Assembly (NCBI GenBank): GCA_021789975.1
Contig: JAJYIT010000007.1
Location: 1 to 64,000 of the forward strand
Reading direction: 5' to 3'
Source of the DNA: Bacteroidota bacterium
GTDB taxonomy: Bacteria; Bacteroidota; Ignavibacteria; Kryptoniales; JAKASW01
Length of the DNA stretch: 64,000 nt
The position numbers and the translations under genes are program-made. Within the stretch, counting starts at the first letter, position 1. Each line of letters starts with the position of its first letter. The notes below the pieces were generated by a model. It was given only the letters and a program-made list of their open reading frames with translations, made no database searches and was not told the DNA's origin. Shown one piece after another: positions 43,992-53,205 of the stretch.

Positions 43992-46385
43992 TCAATCATT
44001 CGCGGGAATAACCACTGACGCGGTCCGGTCCGCGATCAAGTTCAGTTTGCGTCGCTTTCCCTTATTGGTGACGACACTGACACTTCTGCTGTATCCGAGT
44101 TGCTCAGTGACGCCACTGCGAACACCGCGCGCTGTTTTTCCGAGAGAAGAGACTCTACAACCGTCTGTCCCGAAAGCTTTTTCTCTGGCAGTATCCACGT
44201 ACACCCCGCCATATGTATTTTCCACAAGTGCAGCCGCGGATAGCGCACCTGCCTCTCCCCAATCGGAATCGGACCGGGCAAACACGCCGTCGTATCCTGG
44301 GTGGGCGAAGTTCTCAGGACAAAGGCCGGTCGGAAGAACATTCCATGTCAGTGGACTCACCTTCTTATTTTCCGGTATCGCCATCAAAGTGAACGCAGCC
44401 CTCAGAGCTGCAATACCTCGCTCGAAATATTCAGCTATGCCGGTCAGCCTGTAAGCGTCCAGATAGGCCGGTGCGAACACTGCTTGTCTTGCATCGTTCC
44501 ACTCACCGTCCGTGATCATCACACCGAATCCACCGAAAGCATATATGTCCAGCCAGGGCGGATTCCAGACCTGCTGATAAAAGTTCAAGATATCGAACGC
44601 CTCGACTGCACCATTGAGATATTTTTGCAAGCCTGACAGTTTAAACGCCTTCAAAAGAGTATGTGCTGTCCAATAAGCTGACAAAATATTGTGAGGCAGT
44701 ATTCCTGTGTAAGGGCCTTTCATGTCAAGAGGTTTCCAGGAACATGACTACAAAGTCTCGAAATCCCAATACTTCATCTCGGGCATCACCTGCTCCATCA
44801 AGAAATCTGCAGCTCCTGTGAGCGACGTAAAATATCTCCTATCCCCCGTCAAGGCAACCAACTCGCCAAGAAAAATAGCCGAGCCTGCCGTCTCTGCAGA
44901 TTCTTTCAAGGTTTCAACAACTCGTGGGAATTCTCCCTTGTTTGCGGGCAAATCGAACCACGAAGGTATTGCGCCGGAAGGCAGCTGATTACTAACCAAG
45001 AAATCAGCGAAGGACCTTACATAGTATAGCGAGACATCATCTCGTACAAAATCTCTGCTCCACCATAGAAGCCAGACCGAAGTCCACGCAGCGTTCACAC
45101 ACTCGGTCCTGTTTCGTCCTCTGTTCAGGCGAGGTATGGAGCCCCGCCATTCTTTTTTCTTGAGATCATACATTGCCGGAAAGAGACCGTGGACTTGAGG
45201 AGCGGACAGAGTCCAACTCCTGATCATCTTTGCCCGATCGCTCCAGGCCTTCCTCCGCGGTTTCTTCCCAAAATGAAAGAGTCCGTACGCGCTCCGCATG
45301 TTGTTATACCATGCCTGATTTAACAACACGTGTTCGGGCCGTCTGAAATATCCACCGTCATTCAACGCCTTGAACCCACCCACTTTCTTTTCGCCGATTC
45401 TCAACTCGCACAATTCTCCCGATTTCAAAAGGGTCGGGTAACTATATTTCGAATACTTGCTGAACGGAATTGTCTGGGGCGATGGACTTCCAACATATTT
45501 CGATGCGAACCTTTGACAGTGGTATGATGTCACGGTTCTTGTAATCGGAGAACGATTGCCGTCCGCGCCGGCAAATATTTCGTACGAAAAACTCACCCGT
45601 CCTGGCGGCAAAGAAAACAGCATCGATTCTGCGTGACGATAATAAGTGTCGGAGACCGGCTGATAAGCCATCAGACCGTAGTCGAAGGTTGGCATCGCAT
45701 CTTGTTTAATGTTCAAGTCGGCTGACATCGTGTGAGGATGCTTGACTTCTCCAAGCGACTCAAGATTCGGAATTAAAGCCGACCAGATTCCATCCTTTAA
45801 TAAAATCGTCGCAGGGACCCTGAAGACATTATCGCCAATTGTCAGGTCCGCTTCGGGTCGCAAATTCGAGGCAAAAGCAAAATCAAGAGGCATCCCCGCC
45901 AGAAATGTCCAACGATCTCTGAACCACTCCACCAGCTCATCCCCTAAGAGAGTCAGTGAAGATTTCACCTGCAATCTGGTCGGATTGCTGACAATAGCGA
46001 ATTCAAGACAGAAATTCCGTTCTCCAAGGTTGAGATGCATCGTCAAGGATTGTTCTGATTTCTTCGATACTTCCCACGCAAGATTTCCGGACGGAAAAGG
46101 AAACTGAGTTGCGAAGAGCTTCACATCTTTGAGTCCTCTGGCATTCAGCGTACAAACTCGTTTCCTCTCATTGTCGGTCTTCGCAATGAGAATCAGCGCC
46201 GGTTCCTCCCCACCTAGAAAATCAAGACGAAGGTTATCGGCTTCCAAGGTCTCATCTCGATCCCCGATGACGGTCAGAGACCTTTACTCTCTGCCAGGGA
46301 AGACCCAGAGGCTGCTCTTTGCAGATCCGACGGCCAGTCCGGCGATCGAAAAGCCCATCGTGCGGACAAAGTTTCTTCGTTTCAG
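43992..46385 (-). pseudogene. Decayed Tat-exported glycosidase/lyase-like gene
   Basis: A single reading frame of 798 codon positions can be followed from a CTG at 46385, in the place of the ATG expected for a KRRNF twin-arginine signal, to the TGA at 43992. It is interrupted by TAA at 46284-46286, directly after the signal region, and by TAG at 44748-44750. Both sides of each stop keep the same frame, so these are nonsense changes and not frameshifts. The first piece after the TAA (about 44748-46247) has a beta-rich N-terminal half followed by a helical toroid region; after the TAG the protein continues as SCSWKPLDMKGPYTGILPHN and a helical domain containing TYGGVYVDTAREKAFG. The family is not recognised, though a six-hairpin plan with Tat export resembles 31152-33422. 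Confidence 0.75.
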
Positions 46386-46532
46386 ATTCGTTTTCTTAAT
46401 AAGAGAAGAGCCGAACGAGCCAGACTACGCCGGCAATTATATCCGTCAAAATACGAAGACCATACACATCGCGGGCTTCTTGCCGGTGACTTTGATTTGC
46501 GAGGTTTATTGTCCTAGAGAGTGGTTTATTGA

Positions 46533-46561
46533 GGGGCCTCGTCAAAAATGACCGAGGCCCC
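46533..46561 (-). terminator. Stem-loop after the PorV-like gene, probable terminator
   Basis: GGGGCCTCG (46533-46541) and CGAGGCCCC (46553-46561) form a perfect nine-base-pair GC-rich stem with an 11-base A-rich loop. It lies 11 bases beyond the stop of the PorV-like gene in the direction of transcription, at the end of the TonB-receptor gene set. The bases after the stem on the transcribed strand (TCAATAAACC) do not form a run of T, so it is either a non-canonical intrinsic terminator or a 3'-end-protecting hairpin. The symmetry also allows it to work on the other strand. Confidence 0.6.
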
Positions 46562-46572
46562 ATGCTGGCTGC

Positions 46573-47577
46573 TTACTTACCCCAGTCGAAGCTTAATGTG
46601 AACCTGTGTACATCATTAAGAATGCTCATCTGCGTGAAGGCGTAGTCGAACCTTAGTTGGTAGTCCCCGATCTTCACGTTTGCACCGATACCGGCAGAGA
46701 AACCTTCAATGCTGGTCTCTATTGGACCGCGCAATGAATTCCCAGCATCTTTAGTATTGGAGTAGTTGAACTTGTAGCCGAACCTCAGATCGACCATCTT
46801 AATCAGGCTGATATCTATCCCCGAATAGAAAAGCTGTGATAGGTCCTGTGGTTGGACAACATCGAAGTACAAGGCCCCGCCAAGCTCGTCTGAGAATTGA
46901 CTGTGGAACGACGTGCCGACCGAAAACGTGAGTGGTATAGGCGAGGAGATGGCGTAGTACTTGATATCGGATCCGAGGTTGCTCATGCTTGCACCGATAT
47001 CCCAGAAATCCGTCACACGATAACGAGAACCGAGATCAACGGCGAAAGCGCCTGCGGACATGTTGTCTATCGTCTCATTCAGGTACTTCACGTTTAATCC
47101 CAGCGAGAGAATATCGGTCACATGTCTTGCATACGATAGGACCAATGCCATGTCGTTGTAATTGTACGTGGAAGAAGTCTGCTGGTCGATTTGGAGATTA
47201 GAAAGGTTTGCCGGAAGAAGATCTCTATCGGCAGGTATGTTGTTCACTCCGAACGTGATGAATCCCAAACCGAAGGTTCCCACCTCGTTCACGTTGTACG
47301 TGATGACACCCGCTTCCTGCTTCAGGCCAAGCAACCATCGGTTATAAGAAACGCTGGCAGCAAAGCTGGAAGGTTCGTCCACTATACCGGCCGGATTCCA
47401 GAATATCTGGTTGGGATCGCCAGTAAGAGTGGTCGCGGCAGACCCTAGTGAAACCTGTCGTGCGCCCACTCCTATTTTTAGAAAAGCCAACGCGTTCATG
47501 CCGGACTTCGCGACCTGACCGTAACCTGTCACGGCATAAAGCATTGCCATAAGAGTTACTATTGCTAACTTTTTCAT
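46573..47577 (-). CDS. PorV/PorQ-family outer-membrane beta-barrel protein
   Basis: 334 residues. A signal peptide (MKKLAIVTLMAMLYAVTGYG) is followed by the conserved N-terminal plug-like segment GMNALAFLKIGVGARQVSLGSAATTLTGDPNQIFWNPAG, here in two overlapping blocks, then about 14 amphipathic beta strands and a C-terminal FTLSFDWGK strand. This is the PorV/PorQ type (type IX secretion and associated outer-membrane proteins of Bacteroidota, often also paired with TonB receptors in Ignavibacteria). AGGAGTCTAGACC precedes ATG 47577. It is the last gene of the TonB-receptor set, after the FlgD-domain protein. Whether it handles secretion or acts as a porin accessory is unresolved. Confidence 0.88.
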   Translation of the reverse strand: MKKLAIVTLMAMLYAVTGYGQVAKSGMNALAFLKIGVGARQVSLGSAATTLTGDPNQIFWNPAGIVDEPSSFAASVSYNRWLLGLKQEAGVITYNVNEVGTFGLGFITFGVNNIPADRDLLPANLSNLQIDQQTSSTYNYNDMALVLSYARHVTDILSLGLNVKYLNETIDNMSAGAFAVDLGSRYRVTDFWDIGASMSNLGSDIKYYAISSPIPLTFSVGTSFHSQFSDELGGALYFDVVQPQDLSQLFYSGIDISLIKMVDLRFGYKFNYSNTKDAGNSLRGPIETSIEGFSAGIGANVKIGDYQLRFDYAFTQMSILNDVHRFTLSFDWGK

Positions 47578-47599
47578 GGTCTAGACTCCTGTGTTTAGG

Positions 47600-50098
47600 T
47601 TACCTTAGGATCGCAAAATAGCCAGATTGCTGGCCGCCATTGTACTGCACCACATAGATGTAAAGGCCGTTCGCCACTTCCTGCCCATCTTTTGAGTACA
47701 TATCCCAGAAGAACGTGCCGTTGGTCGGGGTCGGAGCAGTGTAATGGATCTGATCGATGATCTGGCCTGAAACATCGAGTATGGTAATCGTACAAGTGGT
47801 CGGCAAATTGTAGAACATTATCTTGTGTTCCAATCCGACATCGAAGAACGCTTCCTTCTTATACGGATTAGGCTTTACTCCTATTCTCGCCGTCCCATTT
47901 GCAAGTGATTGAGTACTGATTGGAGGCGACTGTACAACTATCGTTGCTCCTATGTTCTTAAGTCCTGCATCCGTTGTGGGGTAGAAGCTGCTTTGTGTCG
48001 CCCAAGGATATGTGCCCTCCCACACTCCAGAAGCTCCGTTCTCGTTGACTCTGCTCGATTCCAGATGGCTGGTAGTAGCGCCATTTATGGTCAAGGGGAC
48101 AGGAAGGTTGTCGTAAGCTGCAACGTAGTACCAATAGGAGAAGCCGAGAAGTACATCCAGCGAGCTGTCTTTGAAGGCGTAGCTGTAGTTTCCATCAGTG
48201 TGCGCAAAATTTGATAACGAGGACTTCGGAATCACAGCCTGAATCTGCCAGGGGCCCCAGTAACCGGCTTGCAACTGGTTCTTCACCTCGCTGGTAGCGT
48301 CGAAAAGTGGATTCACAGGATCGTAGTAAGTCGGGTCTATCGGACCAGCATGCATCTGTTCCATATAATGCTGCATGGTGCGCATACCTAAGCTAAGGGA
48401 ACTGAACTGAGGGAACGCGCTCGCCCTGTAGATCTTGTAACCGCCAAAATTCGGATCGGCCGTCTCACTCGGGGACTTCGCCCATTCGATTAGAATCTTG
48501 TTGTCAGGTACGGTAATCGATGCTTTCATATCGGGGGCAGAAGGACCAACCGAGGCGCCGCCATTCTTCCACGCGTAACGCGCCGATTCCAGCGATGTGA
48601 GAAGTCCATTCATTCTATATCCCGAATATTCGGCACCGACAACTGTTATGGCTTGACCAACGTCGAGTGAATATGGACCCGTACCAATAAACGAATCGCC
48701 GTCAAAGTTTGTGGCTGATGTGTAACCTTTAGTCCAGCCGTTCTCCCATACATTTGAAAGAGGAGCCGTTTGGCTTTTCAGATCGCCGTCCGGTTTGCCG
48801 GGATTCGACTTAGGCACGAACGACAGGACATCGCCCGCTGTGCCCGACTGGAAATAATTGGAGTTCGGAGCGAGATTCAGTTTGGTCGCATTCAGGCTCT
48901 TCCCGCCGTCGACATACCATTCGCCCGTAGCGATAGTGAATATCGTTGACGCATCGAGCTCGTTCTCCAAGCCGCCCGCGCCTGTTTCGGCCGAAGTGTA
49001 CCAGCCACGCTCGGAACCTTGACCGATGGGATCGCTTCCGAAGATCGTGGATTCATTGGGATCGCCATACAACCCGACGGTGTCTTGCCTGACACCAAGC
49101 CAGGTCTTTCCCGTCCATACGTCAGAATAGTAACCGTAGGAATAACCACAGTTGATCCCCATATCGCGCTTCCCTACCGGGACACTGGAGTTTGGTCCAG
49201 GGTAACTTGGATAATTGGCGGGGTTAACCCCGGCATAAGTGACCTGAGTATCCCAGGGGTTTCCATTCGCATCGTTATCAGCAATGTAGCCTGACATCCT
49301 TGCACTTGCCCAGGAGGTTCCTCCTCTGTTGCCGCCGGTGCTGACGTTTAGTGAGCCGATATCTCCCGAGTGCCAGGCAAGTGCAAGCGCCGGGATTTTG
49401 TTCGTGGTGGAAGTCGGATGGCCGTCGCAGGTCACATCCAGCAGGCCGTAATTCTTGAATGTCACACCGATTATTATGAAATCATTCATGTTGTTCCACG
49501 GCTGAGTGTACTGAATAGCACGGAACGTCACCCAAACACCCACGTTAGTCGGGAAGCCTGCTTCGTAGTACAGTTCGTAGCGGTTCGTCCCGTTGGGATC
49601 AGGAGTCCCGTCCGGATTGACCCAGATCGGCCCGATCACGTAGGACTTCATCCCGAACGTAGCTTGCCAAAGTGAATCTATGGTCGATGTGTATATCATC
49701 GTTGCGTAGTCTGTACTAGAGCTGGTTTGCTTCGTAGGGTTTATGTTTGGTTCATACACAACAGCCTGCAGATCCTGGTTCCAGTAATAAGCAAATGGGA
49801 AGCCTCCGGGCCACATCGCCGTGGGCACATCCCACTGCCTGTCAAAGTTGCCCATTCTCACCAGATCCCAAAGACGGGCGGGATTATTAGTCGTCTCACT
49901 GTAGTAGACACCGGTAGATATGGGCATGAATGAATCCCAATATTCTCCTGCCACCATCTCTCCTGTATTCGGGAATATGTTGTTCGGTATTGCGGGAGGT
50001 ATACTCCTCGCAAGAGCTCTGTCCCGAATTCTCACCTGCCCATAAGAGAGAGATGCTACGAAGCTTATACTCAAACCTAACAATAAAAGCTTTCGCAT
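47600..50098 (-). CDS. Large secreted protein with C-terminal FlgD-like domain
   Basis: 832 residues with a signal peptide (MRKLLLLGLSISFVASLSYG) and AGGAGATAAGAAT before ATG 50098. The body is mostly beta-structured with long Gly/Ser/Asn-rich loops, including a fibronectin-III-like stretch near ILIEWAKSPSETADPNFGGYKIYR. The last ~90 residues form a FlgD Ig-like/T9SS-type sorting domain: TITILDVSGQIID, NGTFFWDMYSKDGQEVANGLY and a terminal IYVVQYNGGQ strand. This C-terminal type is typical of secreted proteins in Ignavibacteria and relatives and suggests type IX-style export or surface attachment. No catalytic motif is visible; ligand binding as a partner of the TonB receptor is plausible by position. 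Confidence 0.85.
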   Translation of the reverse strand: MRKLLLLGLSISFVASLSYGQVRIRDRALARSIPPAIPNNIFPNTGEMVAGEYWDSFMPISTGVYYSETTNNPARLWDLVRMGNFDRQWDVPTAMWPGGFPFAYYWNQDLQAVVYEPNINPTKQTSSSTDYATMIYTSTIDSLWQATFGMKSYVIGPIWVNPDGTPDPNGTNRYELYYEAGFPTNVGVWVTFRAIQYTQPWNNMNDFIIIGVTFKNYGLLDVTCDGHPTSTTNKIPALALAWHSGDIGSLNVSTGGNRGGTSWASARMSGYIADNDANGNPWDTQVTYAGVNPANYPSYPGPNSSVPVGKRDMGINCGYSYGYYSDVWTGKTWLGVRQDTVGLYGDPNESTIFGSDPIGQGSERGWYTSAETGAGGLENELDASTIFTIATGEWYVDGGKSLNATKLNLAPNSNYFQSGTAGDVLSFVPKSNPGKPDGDLKSQTAPLSNVWENGWTKGYTSATNFDGDSFIGTGPYSLDVGQAITVVGAEYSGYRMNGLLTSLESARYAWKNGGASVGPSAPDMKASITVPDNKILIEWAKSPSETADPNFGGYKIYRASAFPQFSSLSLGMRTMQHYMEQMHAGPIDPTYYDPVNPLFDATSEVKNQLQAGYWGPWQIQAVIPKSSLSNFAHTDGNYSYAFKDSSLDVLLGFSYWYYVAAYDNLPVPLTINGATTSHLESSRVNENGASGVWEGTYPWATQSSFYPTTDAGLKNIGATIVVQSPPISTQSLANGTARIGVKPNPYKKEAFFDVGLEHKIMFYNLPTTCTITILDVSGQIIDQIHYTAPTPTNGTFFWDMYSKDGQEVANGLYIYVVQYNGGQQSGYFAILR

Positions 50099-50137
50099 AT
50101 TCTTATCTCCTGTAAATTTTCGTTGCAGAATGAAACA

Positions 50138-53101
50138 TCAGAAATTGACCGACACGCCAAAGTACACTTCACGTCCTATATCATATACGCTCGATCCGTC
50201 AGGAAGCACTGCCCAGCCATAAAGCCCGGTTGGAATGCCCCTTTGCTCCCATAGGAGTTGGCCCGCGGTGCTATTGTCGTAGGCGAGGACATTCAACCTG
50301 TTGAATACGTTAAGGACTTCGATAAACGGAGTTATGCCGACTCCGGAGACCGCAAAGTCGGCCTCGAATCTCAGATCTGTGCGCAGATTATACGGAGCCG
50401 TCCCTATTGCCCTCGAGCGTGGGTCTGCACCGGCTTCCGGATAGAGGAAGCCACTTTGGTAAGTGGTGAAGGTGTTCAGGCGGAATTCGACCGGAACGGA
50501 GCTGAACGGTCTCGGAAAATCGAAATTTAGTGTAAAGGTCACGCGGTTAGGCCGGTTATAACCGCCAAAGCTGGATGAGTTATTACCGAGTACAGGTTGT
50601 TCATATCCAGCGTAGTAGTTCGCGTTTCCAAATGGGAGACCGCCTTTATATTTCGCGCTGTCGCCGGTTGTTGTGTAGAACGTCGTGTTGTTCTGGCCGC
50701 GCAGCGGCGTACCACCAACAAGCGACCGGATATTACTGAAAGTGTAAGTTAGAACACCGGTTAGTCTCGCTAGGTCTCCAAGCGGCAATGCATTGGATCT
50801 GAGGGTGAGCTCAATACCGCGTGCGTCTGCGTTACCACCGTAGAAGAAAACGTAATATGTGGATCCCACACCCGGCCTCGGGACAACCTGGAACGCCATC
50901 TGATTATAGTTCTGTATAATCCTGTAATACGCGCTCACGTCGACTCCCAGATAATTCGAGATAGCATATTGCAGACCCATCTCATAGTTTGTCGATTTCA
51001 TCGGGTCCTGGCTGACCAGGCTGACATTCGGCAGAGATGTGTGGAATTTCTGGTAGGAGACGCCGTAGAGAGCCGAGAACGGAAGCGGCTGCATCGACCT
51101 CGAGAACGAATAGTACATTGATGCCTTGTCCGATATCGGATGCGAAATACCTATCATCGGTTCGAACATCCATTTCACAGGAATCGCAAGCGTCCTGTTT
51201 GCAACCATGTCGTTAAACTTCACGACCTCAGGAGTTCCGTTCGGGTTCGTGCCGGCCAAAACATTGCTGTCGGGGACGAGTTTATAAGGGGCGAACCAAT
51301 TCCCGATTTCTTTCGCTCCTGCATCCCAGCCATCAATTCGAAATCCGGCATTCACAATTACTCCTGAGTAATTCATCCTGTCTTGTGCGTAGATCCCATA
51401 CTGCTTCGGATGCACTGTATAGTCTTCCTGGTCGACGTAACCGCTTGGAGAAAATATTCTATTGTTGCTGTAGTTAAAGAGCTGGACATTTAAACCGCCG
51501 GACAACAGATGGTGCGGGTTTATCTGGCTGTTGAAATCAGCGCGGACATTAAACTGCTGAACATCCTGGTTCTCGTAGTAAGCTCCCGGTCTTGAAAGTT
51601 TATACGGCTGGGAAGACGGAAATGACGCCGAAGATCCAAGCTCATTCTGAGGCTGTGTCGAGAAATACTTACTCTGATCAATATAGCTCACGTACTGTTT
51701 AATCTCAGCCGGATCGAAGGTCATGAAATTGCCTGTAGTTACACCGATAGGATTTATCTGACCGTCGTTCTGTATGAATCCTACTTCATCGGGGCTGTCT
51801 GTATACGAAGCCTGGACTTCATAGTAAGTCTTGTCTGAGAGCGTATTGACCAGCTTTAAACTTCCGGCAGCGGTGCCTAGCGCGTAGCGAGGGACACCCT
51901 GCAGGTAAAACTTGAAGTTTTCATTATACATACTGTTGCGCCAGCCGAGGAAATAACCCTGGTCCTGTAGAATACCTATGCCGGTCAACTTCAAAGTGGG
52001 CTGAATAGCCCAATCCACCGTCGCAGTAGCATTAAGGGAACGAGTAAACTGATTAGGATACATGCCATAAGAGTTTATGTACTTGGCATCTACCATGAAG
52101 CCGAGGTTGTTTGCTATTCCACCTGCCAGATTGATCTCAGCATTCTCAGACGGTTTATTCGCGTACCAATACTCACCGGGCGTCCAAGTGTATAGAGCAG
52201 CTTTTGCGGTGTTTCCCGCTGCCAGTAGACTTGCCTTATCACCCAGATACCTGGATTCTGAGGTCGTGCCATCCGGGAGCAAACCATTATACACATTAAT
52301 ACCCCCGGCATCGAGGCTCGGGGCATACTTGACGGTAGCCATGCCGGTGATCTTTCCGGATCCTTCTTTCAGAGTCATCGCAACGACGCCAGCGGTAGTG
52401 GGAGAGTACTGGAGGTCCGACGTCGTGTTCACCGAAACCTCCTGCAATGCGTCGCTGCCCACATCGACAAGATTGTTGTTCTGCCTGAAGCTTAAGTTCA
52501 CAGCGAGATAATTAGTGAAAAGACTATTCCCGTTGTTTGCTGCCTCAAATGTTTTGTTCGATAGGTCGATGCCGTCCACTATGTAGGAAGTCTCGAAGCG
52601 TTTGCCGCCCCGAACATACCCATTGTATGCGCTCGGAGAAGTGGCAAGGATCTCCTGCAGATTCCCGGCGGGAAGGGACGAGATCTGGCTGGAAGTAAGA
52701 ATAGACCTGCCTGTCGTCTGGGTGACATCGATAAGTTTTTTTTCCGCTTCGACAACGACTTCAGGCAGACCGACGGTGGCCGGTTCGAGTTTGAAGTTCT
52801 GAATCGTCGTGAGATCCGAGTTGACGACAACTCCCGTTGCGGTCGTCTTCGTGTAACCAACGCCGGTGACAATAACATTATAGGTTTTGGGTGGGATATT
52901 GAGGATAACGTACATACCGTCTAAATCGACCGCAGCTCCGAGCTGCGTGCCCTCAACTCTGACGCTAGCTCCCGCAATCGGCTCTCCGGTTTTAGCATCC
53001 ACCACTTTCCCTGTCAGCTTACCGCCGCCTGCGAAGGCAGGACGAGCCAACAACATGGCGAACGCTACAAACACATATAAAGCCATAAAGAAGCGGTTCA
53101 T
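50138..53101 (-). CDS. TonB-dependent outer-membrane receptor
   Basis: 987 residues. A signal peptide (MNRFFMALYVFVAFAMLLARPAFA) is followed by a carboxypeptidase-regulatory-like domain at about 27-110 (KLTGKVVDAKTGEPIAGASV, then DGMYVILNIPPKTYNVIVT), a plug at about 115-240 (PEVVVEAEKKLIDV, NLQEILATSPSAYNGYVRGG) and a 22-strand-type barrel ending DIGREVYFGVSVNF with the terminal aromatic residue needed for outer-membrane assembly. It imports a large substrate, plausibly oligosaccharide given the region. No SusD gene is present; instead a FlgD-domain secreted protein and a PorV-like protein follow. AAGGAGGACCC precedes ATG 53101, and a 35-codon reading frame ends across the ATG as ATGA. See the entry at 53098-53205. 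Confidence 0.93.
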   Translation of the reverse strand: MNRFFMALYVFVAFAMLLARPAFAGGGKLTGKVVDAKTGEPIAGASVRVEGTQLGAAVDLDGMYVILNIPPKTYNVIVTGVGYTKTTATGVVVNSDLTTIQNFKLEPATVGLPEVVVEAEKKLIDVTQTTGRSILTSSQISSLPAGNLQEILATSPSAYNGYVRGGKRFETSYIVDGIDLSNKTFEAANNGNSLFTNYLAVNLSFRQNNNLVDVGSDALQEVSVNTTSDLQYSPTTAGVVAMTLKEGSGKITGMATVKYAPSLDAGGINVYNGLLPDGTTSESRYLGDKASLLAAGNTAKAALYTWTPGEYWYANKPSENAEINLAGGIANNLGFMVDAKYINSYGMYPNQFTRSLNATATVDWAIQPTLKLTGIGILQDQGYFLGWRNSMYNENFKFYLQGVPRYALGTAAGSLKLVNTLSDKTYYEVQASYTDSPDEVGFIQNDGQINPIGVTTGNFMTFDPAEIKQYVSYIDQSKYFSTQPQNELGSSASFPSSQPYKLSRPGAYYENQDVQQFNVRADFNSQINPHHLLSGGLNVQLFNYSNNRIFSPSGYVDQEDYTVHPKQYGIYAQDRMNYSGVIVNAGFRIDGWDAGAKEIGNWFAPYKLVPDSNVLAGTNPNGTPEVVKFNDMVANRTLAIPVKWMFEPMIGISHPISDKASMYYSFSRSMQPLPFSALYGVSYQKFHTSLPNVSLVSQDPMKSTNYEMGLQYAISNYLGVDVSAYYRIIQNYNQMAFQVVPRPGVGSTYYVFFYGGNADARGIELTLRSNALPLGDLARLTGVLTYTFSNIRSLVGGTPLRGQNNTTFYTTTGDSAKYKGGLPFGNANYYAGYEQPVLGNNSSSFGGYNRPNRVTFTLNFDFPRPFSSVPVEFRLNTFTTYQSGFLYPEAGADPRSRAIGTAPYNLRTDLRFEADFAVSGVGITPFIEVLNVFNRLNVLAYDNSTAGQLLWEQRGIPTGLYGWAVLPDGSSVYDIGREVYFGVSVNF

Positions 53102-53205
53102 AAGGGTCCTCCTTGTTTGATGAGCTTGACTTTTTTGTAATACTTTCCTATTGAATTTTGAAATCTCTGGCGATCAAAGTACCAGTTGTCCCTTGCTTCA
53201 ATCAT
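53098..53205 (-). CDS. 35-residue ORF translationally coupled to the TonB receptor
   Basis: ATG 53205 is preceded by AAAAGGAGGTGAGGAGCTGCGA, an unusually strong Shine-Dalgarno region with GAGGAG six bases from the start. The frame runs 35 codons (starting MIEARDNWYFDRQ, with a basic stretch YYKKVKLIK and ending QGGPL) and stops with TGA that overlaps the receptor's ATG in an ATGA junction at 53098-53101. The receptor's own Shine-Dalgarno lies inside the last codons. The peptide is basic, has no signal peptide or hydrophobic segment, and I do not recognise it. It may be a leader or coupling peptide that controls entry into the receptor gene, or a small protein. Its short length means conservation must be checked, but the ribosome site argues strongly that it is translated. 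Confidence 0.55.
   Translation of the reverse strand: MIEARDNWYFDRQRFQNSIGKYYKKVKLIKQGGPL

Noticed and set aside
44748-44750. TAG within a reading frame near corrinoid methyltransferase genes as a possible pyrrolysine codon
   Set aside because: Pyrrolysine is known in MtmB, MtbB and MttB, not in MtaB or glycosidase-like proteins, and no pyl genes are in the window. TAG is also used as the normal stop of the Gfo/Idh/MocA gene ending at 2432, and the same gene here has a TAA and no proper start.
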